Positions 34,376-43,020 of a DNA stretch of 64,000 nt are shown here, in pieces. Below the pieces are notes generated by a model, which saw nothing but the letters and a program-made list of their open reading frames with translations, did not search any database and was not told where the DNA came from. Source of the stretch: Planctomycetota bacterium (GTDB taxonomy: Bacteria; Planctomycetota; UBA1135; GCA-002686595); NCBI GenBank assembly GCA_020638835.1, contig JACKHV010000001.1:682001-746000 (forward strand), read 5' to 3'. Made by a program: the position numbers and the translations under genes. Position 1 is the stretch's first letter. Every line of letters begins with the position of its first letter.

Positions 34376-34911
34376 GCCGCCCCGCTCGCTCGAGCTCCGC
34401 CAAGGGCTCCGCTCGCGGGGCTCGCTTTCACGTCAGCGGGGACGAGGCCGGGGAGTCTCGAACTTGATAACGGCGGTGCTGTCGCGCGAGCGCATCGGCG
34501 ACCGGCAAGACACGAATGCCGCGACACGCCCAGCGCTCAGCGAGCCGCGCGGAGCGGAGCCCTTGGCGGAGCTCGAGCGAAGCGCGGCGTCAGCCGTGAC
34601 CAAGGATCAACGATCACCGGCCAACAAGGAATGCCGAGTGAGCGAAGGCGAGTGCCGCGATCTGGAGACGAGCACAAAGTGACGGCGAGGGTCGCGAGCT
34701 GAAGGCGACCAGTCAGCGACTGGTGATGGCCGCGACTTGAAGGCAAGAACTCAGCGCCGGTGATCGCCGCGATAGCCGGTGATCGCCGCGATAGAAGGCG
34801 ACGCGCTGGCCGGAGACGATCTCGAGAGTCGGTCGTCGTTCGATGCTCGTCGGTAGCAGTCGCCGGTAGTCAGTCCTTGGTCGTTGGTCATTGGCCATTG
34901 GTCGTCGCGGT
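34376..34911. repeat. Long hairpin repeat, unit 2 (536 bp)
   Basis: Same order as unit 1: identical 5' arm, inter-arm word CTCGAACTTGATAACGGCGG, identical 3' arm, then a diverged tail. The tail contains a local tandem duplication (GCCGGTGATCGCCGCGATAG) around 34766-34796 (the second copy differing by its last base), which accounts for part of the extra length. Confidence 0.9.
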
Positions 34912-35423
34912 GCCGCCCCGCTCGCTCGAGCTCCGCCAAGGGCTCCGCTCGCGGGGCTCGCTTTCACGTCAGCGGGGTCGAGGCCGGCGCGTCTCGAACT
35001 TGATAACGGCGGTGTCGTCGTGCGAGCGCATCGGCGACCGGCAAGACACGAATGCCGCGACACGCCCAGCGCTCAGCGAGCCGCGCGGAGCGGAGCCCTT
35101 GGCGGAGCTCGAGCGAAGCGCGGCGTCAGCCGTGACCAAGGATCAACGATCACCGGCCAACGACGAGTGCCGAGTGAGCGACAGCGAATGCCGCGATCTG
35201 AAGACGAGCACCAAGTGACGGCGAGGGTTGCGAGCTGAAGGCGACCACGCAGTGGCGGTGATGATCGCGGTCAGAAAGCGACAAGTCAGCGCCGGTGATC
35301 GCCGCAACCTGAAGTCGACGCACTGGCCGGCAGACGACCTCGGGAGTTGGTCGTCGTCCGTTGATCGTCAGTCGTCGGCGGTCGGTCGTTGGCCATTGGT
35401 CATTGGTCGTTGGTCGTCGCGGT
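34912..35423. repeat. Long hairpin repeat, unit 3 (512 bp)
   Basis: Same arms and order as units 1 and 2. The tail of unit 3 is closer to unit 1 (GATGATCGCGGTCAGAAAGC occurs in both) while its middle is closer to unit 2, as expected after exchange between copies. Confidence 0.9.
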
Positions 35424-35649
35424 GCCGCCCCGCTCGCTCGAGCTCCGCCAAGGGCTCCGCTCGCGGGGCTCGCTTTCACGTCAGCGGGGTCGGGTGCGGC
35501 GCGTCTCGAACTTGATAACGGCGGTGTTGTCGTGCGATGGCATCGGCGGCCGGCAAGCGACCGATGCCGCGTCACGCCAAGCGCCCAGCGAGCCGCGCGG
35601 AGCGGAGCCCTTGGCGGAGCTCGAGCGAAGCGCGGCGTCAGCCGTGACC
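35424..35649. repeat. Long hairpin repeat, truncated unit 4
   Basis: Contains both hairpin arms and the inter-arm segment, then departs from the other units after GCGTCAGCCGTGACC. The transposase-like gene begins about 160 bp further on, so the hairpin core is the part nearest that gene. Confidence 0.88.
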
Positions 35650-35808
35650 GACGACCAAAGTCCGAGAACCAACGCGGAACGACGAACGCCGATTCCAACG
35701 ACCGAAACCTCCCGGACACGGATTCTCGGTTGTGCGTCCATTCGGCGAATAGCGCAAGAATCCGGCACTTATCGCGAACTTCACGCCGCGCGCATCGTTC
35801 TAAGTAGT

Positions 35809-36507
35809 GTGCGCCGCATACAGCAACAGACCGACTTCGAGTTCCCCGAACCGCGCACGCACGGAGGTCGCCGCAAGGGGGCCGGGCGGCCGAAGCGCAA
35901 GAGCGGTGTGGCGCACGCGGCGCGCGAGCGGGTGTCGCGGCACGACCCGCGCATCGTGACGATCAAGTTGGCGCAGGGCTTGCCGTGGTTGCGCGAGTGG
36001 CTCGAGGCGCGGGCGGTGACGTGCTGCATCCGGGACGCGCAGCGGGCGGACTTCCGCATCGTGCACTACTCGATCCAGCGCGATCACGTGCACTTCATCA
36101 TCGAAGCGGACAGCAAGTCGGCGCTGTCGAACGGGATGAAGGGGCTGAACTCGCGGATCGCGCGGGCGCTGAACGGGATCTGGCGTCGCACAGGAAGGGT
36201 GTTGCGCGAGCGCTTCCATGATCGGGTGTTGAAGTCGTTGCGCGAGGTGCGCAACGCGCTGGTGTACGTGCTGAACAACCATTTGAAGCACGGCACGCTG
36301 TACGACCCGTGCGGCGTGGTGGGCGAGCCGGACGTGTTCTCGTCGGGGTGCTACTTCGACGGTTGGGCGGGGAGGCCGCCGGAGCGGGAGGCGGGCGGCG
36401 CGGGCGAGGTGGTGGTGCGGGGCGGGTGGAAGCTCTCGCACGGTTGGAGACGGCGGTATCGCGCCATCGACTTGGACGCCGCACCGCGCTCGGCCGCGGC
36501 GCTCTGA
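35809..36507 (+). CDS. RAYT-like (REP-associated tyrosine) transposase
   Basis: A Y1 HUH endonuclease-like protein, 232 residues from a GTG at 35809. It starts with a basic tail (GGRRKGAGRPKRK at about 19-31), as in the stand-alone IS200-related proteins common in planctomycetes and myxobacteria. FRIVHYSIQRDHVHFIIEAD holds the metal-binding His93-Val-His95 pair. LNSRIARALNGIWRRTGRVL and EVRNALVYVLNNHLKHG carry the likely nucleophile Tyr153. The end FSSGCYFDGWAG is a family hallmark. No insertion-sequence ends or target duplications are seen. The frame stays open upstream through repeat unit 4, so the start is uncertain. The neighbouring hairpin repeats are its likely substrate. Confidence 0.85.
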   Translation: MRRIQQQTDFEFPEPRTHGGRRKGAGRPKRKSGVAHAARERVSRHDPRIVTIKLAQGLPWLREWLEARAVTCCIRDAQRADFRIVHYSIQRDHVHFIIEADSKSALSNGMKGLNSRIARALNGIWRRTGRVLRERFHDRVLKSLREVRNALVYVLNNHLKHGTLYDPCGVVGEPDVFSSGCYFDGWAGRPPEREAGGAGEVVVRGGWKLSHGWRRRYRAIDLDAAPRSAAAL

Positions 36508-36582
36508 TCACGCGTTGCGGCGCGCCGGCGTTTCGAGCGGGCGCACGGTCGACCGCCGCTCGCGCCGCCTCGCCACGCAGAA

Positions 36583-36626
36583 CCGCGGCCCCCTCCCACG
36601 CGCGAAGACGGGGGAGAGGGCCGCGG
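36583..36626 (-). terminator. Terminator after rsfS
   Basis: CCGCGGCCC followed by CCTCCC pairs with GGGGAG and GGGCCGCGG across a 13-nt loop. It lies 25 bp beyond the minus-strand stop at 36651. Confidence 0.6.
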
Positions 36627-36650
36627 GTGCGATCGAGCGCGCGAGTGAAC

Positions 36651-37079
36651 TCAGTCGAAGCTCGGCGCGCGCTTCACGGGAGCGGGCGGGATCTCCGGAC
36701 GTTCGACCTTGGTCCAGTCGAGCTGGGGGCACTCTTGGTAGAGGCGGTCGAGGTCGTAGTACTCGCGGGCTTCTTGCTGGAGGATGTGCACGACGACGTC
36801 GCCGTAGTCGAGCAGCACCCACCAGCAGTCATCGCCGCCTTCGGTGCGCGAGTGCTTCTCGCCGGCGGCCTTGATGCGAACGTGGAGCTCTTGGAGTATC
36901 GCCTTGACGTGCGGGCGGTTCAGGCCGGTGACCACGACGAAGTAGTCCGCGACCTTGAGGACGTCGCCCACGTAGTAGACACGAACGTCCTCGGCCTTCT
37001 TCTCGTCGGCCAACCAGGCCGCGACGGCCGCTAGTTGCTTCGAATCGATGGCGATCTGCTCCAGGAGCGTGGCGCTCAA
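36651..37079 (-). CDS. rsfS: Ribosomal silencing factor RsfS
   Basis: A 142-residue cytosolic protein of the RsfS/Iojap (DUF143) family, which binds ribosomal protein L14 and blocks subunit joining in slow growth. Family features: KKAEDVRVYYVGDVLKVADY (usually DI.VLDV.....ADYFV), FVVVTGLNRPHVKAILQEL, and the C-terminal WWVLLDYGDVVVHILQQEAR with the EYYDLDRLY tail. The N-terminal 20 residues and C-terminal 20 (Pro-rich) exceed the usual length slightly. The start is a TTG that overlaps the stop of hppA (TTGA), so it is likely translated by coupling. Confidence 0.93.
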   Translation of the reverse strand: MSATLLEQIAIDSKQLAAVAAWLADEKKAEDVRVYYVGDVLKVADYFVVVTGLNRPHVKAILQELHVRIKAAGEKHSRTEGGDDCWWVLLDYGDVVVHILQQEAREYYDLDRLYQECPQLDWTKVERPEIPPAPVKRAPSFD

Positions 37080-39127
37080 CCGAGGAACCAGGGCAGGAAG
37101 ACGAGGGCCACGACGGTCATCAGCTTGACGAGGATGTTCAGCGAGGGGCCGGAGGTGTCCTTGAAGGGGTCACCGACCGTGTCGCCGACGACCGCGGCCT
37201 TGTGGGCCTCGGAACCCTTGCCGCCTTCGGCGCCGTTCTCGATGAACTTCTTCGCGTTGTCCCACGCGCCGCCGGCGTTGGCCATGAAGATGGCCATCAT
37301 CACGCCGGTGACGAGCGCGCCGGCGAGCATGCCTCCGAGCGCCTCGACGTTCCAGATGCCGACGATGATCGGGGCCGCGATCGCGAGCGCGCCGGGGAGG
37401 ATCATCTGCTTCAGCGAGCCGGCGGTCGAGATCTCGACGCAACGCGCCGCGTCGGGCTTCGCCTTGCCCTCGAGGATGCCGGGGATCTCGCGGAACTGGC
37501 GGCGGATCTCGTCGACCATCAGGTTGGCGGCACGACCGACCGCGCGCATCGTCATGGCGCTGAAGAGGAAGGGCAGGAAGCCGCCGATCAGCAGGCCGAT
37601 CATTACGGGCGTGCTGTTGATGTTCAGAATCAGCGGCGTGATCGCACCGTCCGCGCCCGGCTTACCGGCGCCGAAGCAGAACGCGTTGAACAGCGCGAGC
37701 GCGGTGAGCGCGGCCGAGCCGATCGCGAAGCCCTTGCCGATGGCGGCCGTGGTGTTGCCGCAGGCGTCGAGCGCGTCCGTGCGCTTGCGGACTTCCGGGG
37801 GCAGTTCCGACATCTCGGCCATGCCGCCGGCGTTGTCCGCCACCGGGCCGTAGGCGTCGACGCCGAGCGAGATGCCGAGCGTCGACAGCATGCCGACCGC
37901 CGCGATCGCGACGCCGTACACCTCGGCCATCTCGTAGGAGAGGTAGATCGCGCCGCAGATCAGCAGCACCGGGATCGCCACCGACTCCATGCCGGTCGCG
38001 AGGCCGTGGATGATGTTCGTGGCGGAGCCGGTCTGCGACTGCTTCGCGATGTACTGGGCGGGTTTCGCCTCCATCGCGGTGTAGTACTCGGTGACCTTGC
38101 CGACCGCGACGCCGGCGACGAGGCCCGCGACGATCGCCCAGAAGATGTTCATGCCGGAGATCGCGCCGGTGAACGTGAAGTGCTGGTTGGTCAGGTACCA
38201 CGCGGCGCCGATGACGAGGACCGACGCGACGATCAGGCCGCGGAAGAGCGCGGAGTGCAGGTGGTGTTCGTCGCTGGCCTTCACGAAGAAGGTGCCGATC
38301 ATCGAGGCGATGATGCCGACCGCGGCGATCAGCAGCGGGAGCATCGCGAGCGCGGAAGCGTCCTCGCCGCCCATGAACACGCCGAGCGTCATCGCCGCGA
38401 CGATCGAGCCGACGTACGACTCGAAGAGGTCCGCGCCCATGCCCGCGACGTCACCGACGTTGTCGCCGACGTTGTCCGCGATCGTGCCGGGGTTGCGGGG
38501 GTCGTCCTCGGGGATGCCCGCCTCGACCTTGCCGACGAGGTCGGCGCCGACGTCAGCGGCCTTGGTGAAGATGCCGCCGCCGACGCGCGCGAAGAGCGCG
38601 ATCGACGAGGCTCCGAAGCTGAAGCCGAGCACCTGCTTCAGGACCGTGTCGTCGAGCGGCGCGCCTCCGCCGTAGATCATCGTGAACAGCGCGACACCCA
38701 GCAGGCCGAGGCCGACCACGCACATGCCCATCACGACGCCCGAGCTGAACGACACGCCGAGCGCGGCCTGCAGGCTGTGCGTCGCGGCTTGCGTCGTGCG
38801 CACCGCGGCGCGGGTGGCCGTGTGCATGCCGAAGTAGCCCGCGATGCCGGAGGCGAGCGCGCCGCCGACGAAGGCGATCGCCGTCTTCGGACCGAGACCC
38901 TCGAAGTTCCCCGAGGCCGCGATCGCACCAGCGACGACGACGACGAAGATCGCCAACCACTTGTACTCGGCCTTCAGGAAGGCGGCCGCGCCGTCTTGGA
39001 TCAGCTTCGAGATGTCCTGCATCTTCTGGCTGCCGGCGTCCTGCTTCATGATGCCCGCGAACTTGACGAGGGCGAACACGACGGCGAGCGCAGCCGCGCC
39101 GAGTGCGAGGTAGATCGGATCGTTCAT
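37076..39127 (-). CDS. hppA: K+-dependent membrane pyrophosphatase ion pump
   Basis: A 683-residue pump with about 16 membrane helices that uses PPi hydrolysis to move H+ or Na+. Catalytic motifs include DVGADLVGKVEAGIPEDDPR and NPGTIADNVGDNVGDVAGMG with the acidic Mg-PPi ligands, and GPVADNAGGMAEMS near 460. GNTTAAIGKGFAIGSAALTA has Ala where K+-independent pumps have Lys, so it belongs to the K+-stimulated group. Whether it moves Na+ or H+ depends on a Glu position I did not fix. The start is the ATG at 39127. rsfS follows with overlap. A promoter-like pair lies about 190 bp upstream. Confidence 0.95.
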   Translation of the reverse strand: MNDPIYLALGAAALAVVFALVKFAGIMKQDAGSQKMQDISKLIQDGAAAFLKAEYKWLAIFVVVVAGAIAASGNFEGLGPKTAIAFVGGALASGIAGYFGMHTATRAAVRTTQAATHSLQAALGVSFSSGVVMGMCVVGLGLLGVALFTMIYGGGAPLDDTVLKQVLGFSFGASSIALFARVGGGIFTKAADVGADLVGKVEAGIPEDDPRNPGTIADNVGDNVGDVAGMGADLFESYVGSIVAAMTLGVFMGGEDASALAMLPLLIAAVGIIASMIGTFFVKASDEHHLHSALFRGLIVASVLVIGAAWYLTNQHFTFTGAISGMNIFWAIVAGLVAGVAVGKVTEYYTAMEAKPAQYIAKQSQTGSATNIIHGLATGMESVAIPVLLICGAIYLSYEMAEVYGVAIAAVGMLSTLGISLGVDAYGPVADNAGGMAEMSELPPEVRKRTDALDACGNTTAAIGKGFAIGSAALTALALFNAFCFGAGKPGADGAITPLILNINSTPVMIGLLIGGFLPFLFSAMTMRAVGRAANLMVDEIRRQFREIPGILEGKAKPDAARCVEISTAGSLKQMILPGALAIAAPIIVGIWNVEALGGMLAGALVTGVMMAIFMANAGGAWDNAKKFIENGAEGGKGSEAHKAAVVGDTVGDPFKDTSGPSLNILVKLMTVVALVFLPWFLG

Positions 39128-39316
39128 GTGTCTCTTCTGGTGCTCTTGCGAGAGCGCTGGGGATGAAAGAGGGGGAGCGGTGCTCCGGCGCGATCCGGAA
39201 CGCGTGGTGCACGCACGAGCTGTGCGTGGTGGTGGATCCACCGCGTTCCGGCCGAGGCTCGCCGGCCGCTGCGCCGAGGGTGCGGCGCGGGGCCCCGAAG
39301 CGAATTCGGGCCAAGC

Positions 39317-39344
39317 AGGATAATAAGGGCGGTGGCCCCGTCAA
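39317..39344 (-). promoter_or_regulatory. Possible hppA promoter
   Basis: On the minus strand TTGACG (39344-39339) and TATCCT (39322-39317) are spaced 16 nt, about 190 bp before the hppA ATG. The 272 bp between hppA and the DedA gene hold no gene. Confidence 0.4.
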
Positions 39345-39399
39345 CCCGCGCCGGCGCGGCTCTCCGGCCCGGGCCCGGAAGTCCCGCCGCTACGCCCTT

Positions 39400-40116
39400 T
39401 CAGGCCGGGTCGTCCGCGTCGGTCAGGCTGTCCTCGGCGGCGAGCCGGGCCAGCTCCTGCTCCCGCTTCCGCAGCCGGTGGCGGGCGTAGAGGATCAGCA
39501 GCAGGCTGACCAGGCCGAAGCCCAGGACGAGGGACAGGTTGCTCATCTGTCCCTCGAGTTCCTTGATCGAGCTCCCGAAGATCTTCCCGAGCCAGATCGA
39601 GACCGGCACCGAGATGGCGACGCCGACTCCGTCGAGCAGCAGGAAGCGCGGGTACTTCATCTTCAACGTGCCCGCGGTGAAGTACCCGGGGATGCGGATG
39701 CCCGGCAGGAAGCGGAAGGTGAAGACGACCCAGTTGCCGTGTTGGCGGAAGCGGCGCTTCAGCAGCGTGAAGCGCTCGGGGTGCAGCACCTTGCGCACGA
39801 TCGGCCACTTCACGGCGCTCATGCCGTAGTGCCGTCCGACCCAGTAGGGGATCGAGTCGCCGATCAGGATGGCGGCCGAGCAGACGAGCGTGATCGGCAA
39901 GAACTCGACCTTGCCCTGGTGCAGCAAGATGCCCGAGCCGATCAACGTCACCTCCTCGGGCAGCGGCAAGCCGATGCCGCACAGCAGCAACACCAAGAAC
40001 GGCCCCAAGTAGTGGGAGTTCTCGAACAGGCCGCGCGCCCATTCTTGGAGGGAGGTGTCGAGGAGGAGCAGGTCCACGGGGGGAAGAGGGTACTGAGCGC
40101 GGGTCTTCGCTCCCAC
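39400..40116 (-). CDS. DedA-family membrane protein
   Basis: A 238-residue inner-membrane protein of the DedA/VTT family, linked to undecaprenyl-phosphate or phospholipid scrambling. It begins at a GTG (40116). Family signs: FLVLLLCGIGLPLPEEVTLI, AAILIGDSIPYWVGRHYG, the Arg-containing FTFRFLPGIRIPGYFTAGTL, and the late helix FLLLDGVGVAISVPVSIWLG. The tail is basic then acidic. An alternative long frame on the other phase is a shadow. It is in the same direction as the ABC cluster upstream, separated by 45 bp. Confidence 0.88.
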   Translation of the reverse strand: MGAKTRAQYPLPPVDLLLLDTSLQEWARGLFENSHYLGPFLVLLLCGIGLPLPEEVTLIGSGILLHQGKVEFLPITLVCSAAILIGDSIPYWVGRHYGMSAVKWPIVRKVLHPERFTLLKRRFRQHGNWVVFTFRFLPGIRIPGYFTAGTLKMKYPRFLLLDGVGVAISVPVSIWLGKIFGSSIKELEGQMSNLSLVLGFGLVSLLLILYARHRLRKREQELARLAAEDSLTDADDPA

Positions 40117-40161
40117 TGAATCGCCGCAATGCGGCTCGCGGACGCCGGAAGGCGGCGGGAA

Positions 40162-40707
40162 TCAGTGCTCGTGGTCGTGCTCGAAGCTCCGCGAGAGCTC
40201 CGCGCCGAGGTCGAGGCCCATGGCGCCCGCCTCCGCGAAGAGGGTCCGCGCCCGCTCCGCGTGTTCCTCGGCCGAGTAGGCGAAGGAACCGCCCGAGTCG
40301 GCCAGCGCGGCGTGCACCAGGCCGCGGTAGAGCACCAGCCGCGCGGGTTCGCGGGCCGTCGCCTCGCCGCGCTCCAGCACCTCGAGGCCGGCGCGGATCC
40401 ATTCCCAGCGCTGCTCCGGGTCGGGCTCGACCTCCGCCGAGCCGCGGTCGAAGACCAGGTGGCTCGCGAAGAAGGCCCAGCCCTCGGTGGAGGCGGGGTC
40501 GAGCTCGAGCGCGTGCTCGGCGCGCTCGTAGGCGAGGTCGGTGCGGCCGCGCGAGAGCGCCGACTCGAAGCGCACCCACTCGACGCTCGCCGCGAGGCTG
40601 GCGACCGGTCCCAGGAAGCCGGTCCGTTCGCGCGGAGGTTCGCGCCAGAGCCCGGCGAGGCTCAGGACGGCGCCGCCGACGAGCAACAGCACGCCGCGAC
40701 CGCTCAT
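40162..40707 (-). CDS. Membrane-anchored TPR-like protein
   Basis: A 181-residue protein starting at the ATG 40707, which overlaps the stop of the permease gene (ATGA). An N-terminal hydrophobic segment (GVLLLVGGAVLSLAGLW) is followed by helical repeats of TPR type (RTDLAYERAEHALELDPAST, ARLVLYRGLVHAALADS). It ends HDHEH, a possible metal-binding tail. Coupling suggests it works with the ABC permease. Confidence 0.75.
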   Translation of the reverse strand: MSGRGVLLLVGGAVLSLAGLWREPPRERTGFLGPVASLAASVEWVRFESALSRGRTDLAYERAEHALELDPASTEGWAFFASHLVFDRGSAEVEPDPEQRWEWIRAGLEVLERGEATAREPARLVLYRGLVHAALADSGGSFAYSAEEHAERARTLFAEAGAMGLDLGAELSRSFEHDHEH

Positions 40708-41741
40708 GCCGACCTCCGCTGGCGCGCCAGGCCGACGCGCGCGAGTCCGACGCCGACGACGCAGCCCGCCAGCGTGATCCACCATGCGGCGAGCGGAACC
40801 GACCCGGCCGCGCGGCCGCGCCCGAGGTCGTCGAGCACGGCGAACAAGTCGGAGGCCGGGAGCGGCCACGGCGCGTCGCCGAGCCAGACGACGGTCCACA
40901 GCGCTCCGACCGCGAACAGCGCGCTCGCCGCGCTGACCCACGCGCCGAAGCCGAGCGCGAGCGCGAGCGACAGCGCGGCCGCGAGCGCGACGCGACCGAA
41001 GAGACCGCTCGCGCCGTCGAGTCGTTCCGCGCGAGCCCAGAGTCGCGCGCCGACTTGCGGGGCGGACAACGCCGCGCCGTCCGACACGCACTCGAGCGTC
41101 AGCACCGCCGGACCCTCGCCCGGAGGCAAGTCGAGCAGGACTTCCTGCGCGCGGCCGACGCGACCGGTCCAGAGTGTCCGCGCGTCGCCGCGCTCGACCG
41201 TCAGCAGCGCGTCGACGGTGGGCCCGCGGTACACGCGCGGTGCGACGTCGACCGCGAGGCGCGAGCCGGGGTCGGTCGCGGGCAGCTCGACGGACCAGCG
41301 GCGCGACGAGCGCGGATTCGCCGCTTCGAGCTCAACGCCGGCACGGAAGCCGCGGTCGACGAGCGCAGGTGCCGGGCCGCTCGTCGCCTCGGCGAGCGCG
41401 GCGACGAGCAGGACCGCGCTCAGCATCGCCGCGAGGGTGCCGCACCAACTCGCCGCGAGCGCGCGGCCGAGGCCGGACACGCGCGGCGCGAGCCAGTCGA
41501 GTTCGCCCGCGCGCCACCTCGGCACCAGGCTCGCCGCGTGCAAGAGCGCCGCCGGCCAGCAGACGAGCAAGGCGACCGACCACAGCTCGCGCCTCCGCCA
41601 CGCGCCCGCCGGCATCGACTCCCCGACCAACGCACGCGGCGGATCGCTCGTTAGCACCAAGGCCGCGAGCGCGCCGAGCGCGACGAACATCCAAGGTCGC
41701 AGTCCGCGACGGAGGTGGAGGAGGGCGAGGCCTCGGAACAT
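40704..41741 (-). CDS. ABC-2-type transporter permease-like protein
   Basis: A 345-residue membrane protein. Helices are at about 17-35, 57-75, 92-115 and 235-345, with a soluble insert (about 120-230, beta-rich) that is not typical of permeases. The start is taken as the ATG at 41741; a GTG two codons earlier is possible. It lies downstream of the ABC ATPase gene on the same strand with the small plus-strand lipoprotein gene between them. The call rests on this context and topology rather than on a motif. Confidence 0.65.
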   Translation of the reverse strand: MFRGLALLHLRRGLRPWMFVALGALAALVLTSDPPRALVGESMPAGAWRRRELWSVALLVCWPAALLHAASLVPRWRAGELDWLAPRVSGLGRALAASWCGTLAAMLSAVLLVAALAEATSGPAPALVDRGFRAGVELEAANPRSSRRWSVELPATDPGSRLAVDVAPRVYRGPTVDALLTVERGDARTLWTGRVGRAQEVLLDLPPGEGPAVLTLECVSDGAALSAPQVGARLWARAERLDGASGLFGRVALAAALSLALALGFGAWVSAASALFAVGALWTVVWLGDAPWPLPASDLFAVLDDLGRGRAAGSVPLAAWWITLAGCVVGVGLARVGLARQRRSA

Positions 41742-41809
41742 GCGCACAGCCTAACCAGCGCGCGCAGCCGACGCTTCGCGCAGCCGGCCGCGTCGACTAA
41801 CCTGCGCGG

Positions 41810-42187
41810 ATGCCCGCGCTCCGCACCCTCGCCCTGCTCGTCTGCACGCTGCTCGCCGCGACCGCTTGTCTGGCGCCGGACGACGCGCCCGACGGCACGG
41901 AAGGGCAAGTCGTGCGGGAGCTACGCGCTTCCCTCGACCGCGCCTGGCGCGAGACCGTCGCGGCGATCCACGAGACCGGCGTCGCCGTCCCGCGCGACCA
42001 GCGGCCGGAAGGCGGCACGGCGAAGATCCGCACCGACGTCGTGCGCGTCGACCTGCTGTGGCTCGACGCGGAGCGGACCGAGGCGAAGGTGATCTACTAC
42101 GATCGCGATGCCTTGAGTGCGCGCGTGCGCGGCGAGGCGTTGCTGCAGACGATCGAGGATCGCCTGAACCGCTACGACCGCGACTGA
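41810..42187 (+). CDS. Small lipoprotein
   Basis: A 125-residue protein with a lipoprotein signal (LALLVCTLLAATAC, lipobox ATAC, Cys20). The mature part is alpha/beta (VVRELRASLDRAWRETVAAI, KIRTDVVRVDLLWLDAERTE, LLQTIEDRLNRYDRD), similar in size to DUF3568-type lipoproteins. It lies antisense within the ABC cluster and overlaps the end of the ATPase gene by 16 bp. Confidence 0.75.
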   Translation: MPALRTLALLVCTLLAATACLAPDDAPDGTEGQVVRELRASLDRAWRETVAAIHETGVAVPRDQRPEGGTAKIRTDVVRVDLLWLDAERTEAKVIYYDRDALSARVRGEALLQTIEDRLNRYDRD

Positions 42188-43020
42188 GTCGACCCCGAGC
42201 GGTAGACCTCGACCAGCGCGCGCCCCGAGGCTTCGCGGCGCACGAGGCGACCGCCGAGCTCGCTCACGCGCGCGGCGACCTGGTCGAGCGCGGCCTCCGA
42301 CAGATCTTCGACCTCGAGGGTCCAGTGCCCGGGCTTGCCCAGCACTTCCTGCGGCGTGCCGCGCGCCGCGACGCGTCCGCCCAGCAGCACGGCGAGCGAG
42401 TCGCAACGCGCGTGCAGGTCGCCGAGGAAGTGCGTGCACAGCACCACGGTCGCGTGCCGCGTGCGCGCGCGCTCGAGCAGCTCGTCGAGCGCGCCGAAGC
42501 CGATCGCGTCGAGCCCCGCGGTCGGTTCGTCGAGCAGGATCAGCTCGGGGTCGTGCAGCCACGCCTGCGCGAGCCCGAAGCGGCGCAGCATGCCGCGCGA
42601 GTAGCGGCGCAGCGGCCGCGTCGCCGCGTCGGCGAGTCCGACGAGTGTGAGCAGTTCCTCGGCGCGCTCGCGCGACGCGTCGCGCGGCAGTCCGGCGAGC
42701 GAGGCGAAGAGCGCGAGGCACGCGCGCGCGCTCAGCTCGAGCGGATAGGGCGATCCTTCCGGCAGGTAGCCGACGCGCGCGCGCACCTTCGCGTCCGCGG
42801 GCGATCCGCCCAGCACGTGCAGCTCGCCGGCGCTCGGGAAGTCGACGCCCGCGAGCATGCGCAGCAGCGTGCTCTTGCCGGATCCGTTCGGTCCGACGAG
42901 CCCGAGCACGCCGCCCGCCTCGACTTGCAGGTCGAGGTCCACGAGCACGCGCGCGCGTCGCAGCCCGAGGTGCGTCGGGTAGTCCTTCGCGATGCCGCGC
43001 GCGTCGACGGCGAGCGTCAT
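42172..43020 (-). CDS. ABC transporter ATP-binding protein
   Basis: A 282-residue ATPase. Walker A is GPNGSGKS (43-50), the signature is RYSRGMLRR (an LSGGQ variant with Arg in place of the second Gly), Walker B is LILLDEP and the D-loop TAGLD. The H-loop is VVLCTHFLGD. The form resembles the CcmA/NatA type that works with ABC-2 permeases. The C-terminal 60 residues are a short accessory domain. The start ATG (43020) overlaps the stop of the alpha/beta hydrolase gene (ATGA). Substrate unknown. Confidence 0.9.
   Translation of the reverse strand: MTLAVDARGIAKDYPTHLGLRRARVLVDLDLQVEAGGVLGLVGPNGSGKSTLLRMLAGVDFPSAGELHVLGGSPADAKVRARVGYLPEGSPYPLELSARACLALFASLAGLPRDASRERAEELLTLVGLADAATRPLRRYSRGMLRRFGLAQAWLHDPELILLDEPTAGLDAIGFGALDELLERARTRHATVVLCTHFLGDLHARCDSLAVLLGGRVAARGTPQEVLGKPGHWTLEVEDLSEAALDQVAARVSELGGRLVRREASGRALVEVYRSGSTQSRS

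Noticed and set aside
33856..35649. CRISPR array
   Set aside because: Units are over 500 bp and lack short direct repeats with unique spacers; no cas genes are near.
33750..35700. Open frames across the hairpin repeat units on both strands
   Set aside because: They recur only because the units repeat, are rich in Arg/Ala/Ser, and change frame with the length of each unit. No conserved protein is supported.
35809..36507. Complete insertion sequence around the transposase gene
   Set aside because: No terminal inverted repeats, second orf or target duplication could be found; the protein type is the stand-alone RAYT-like class.
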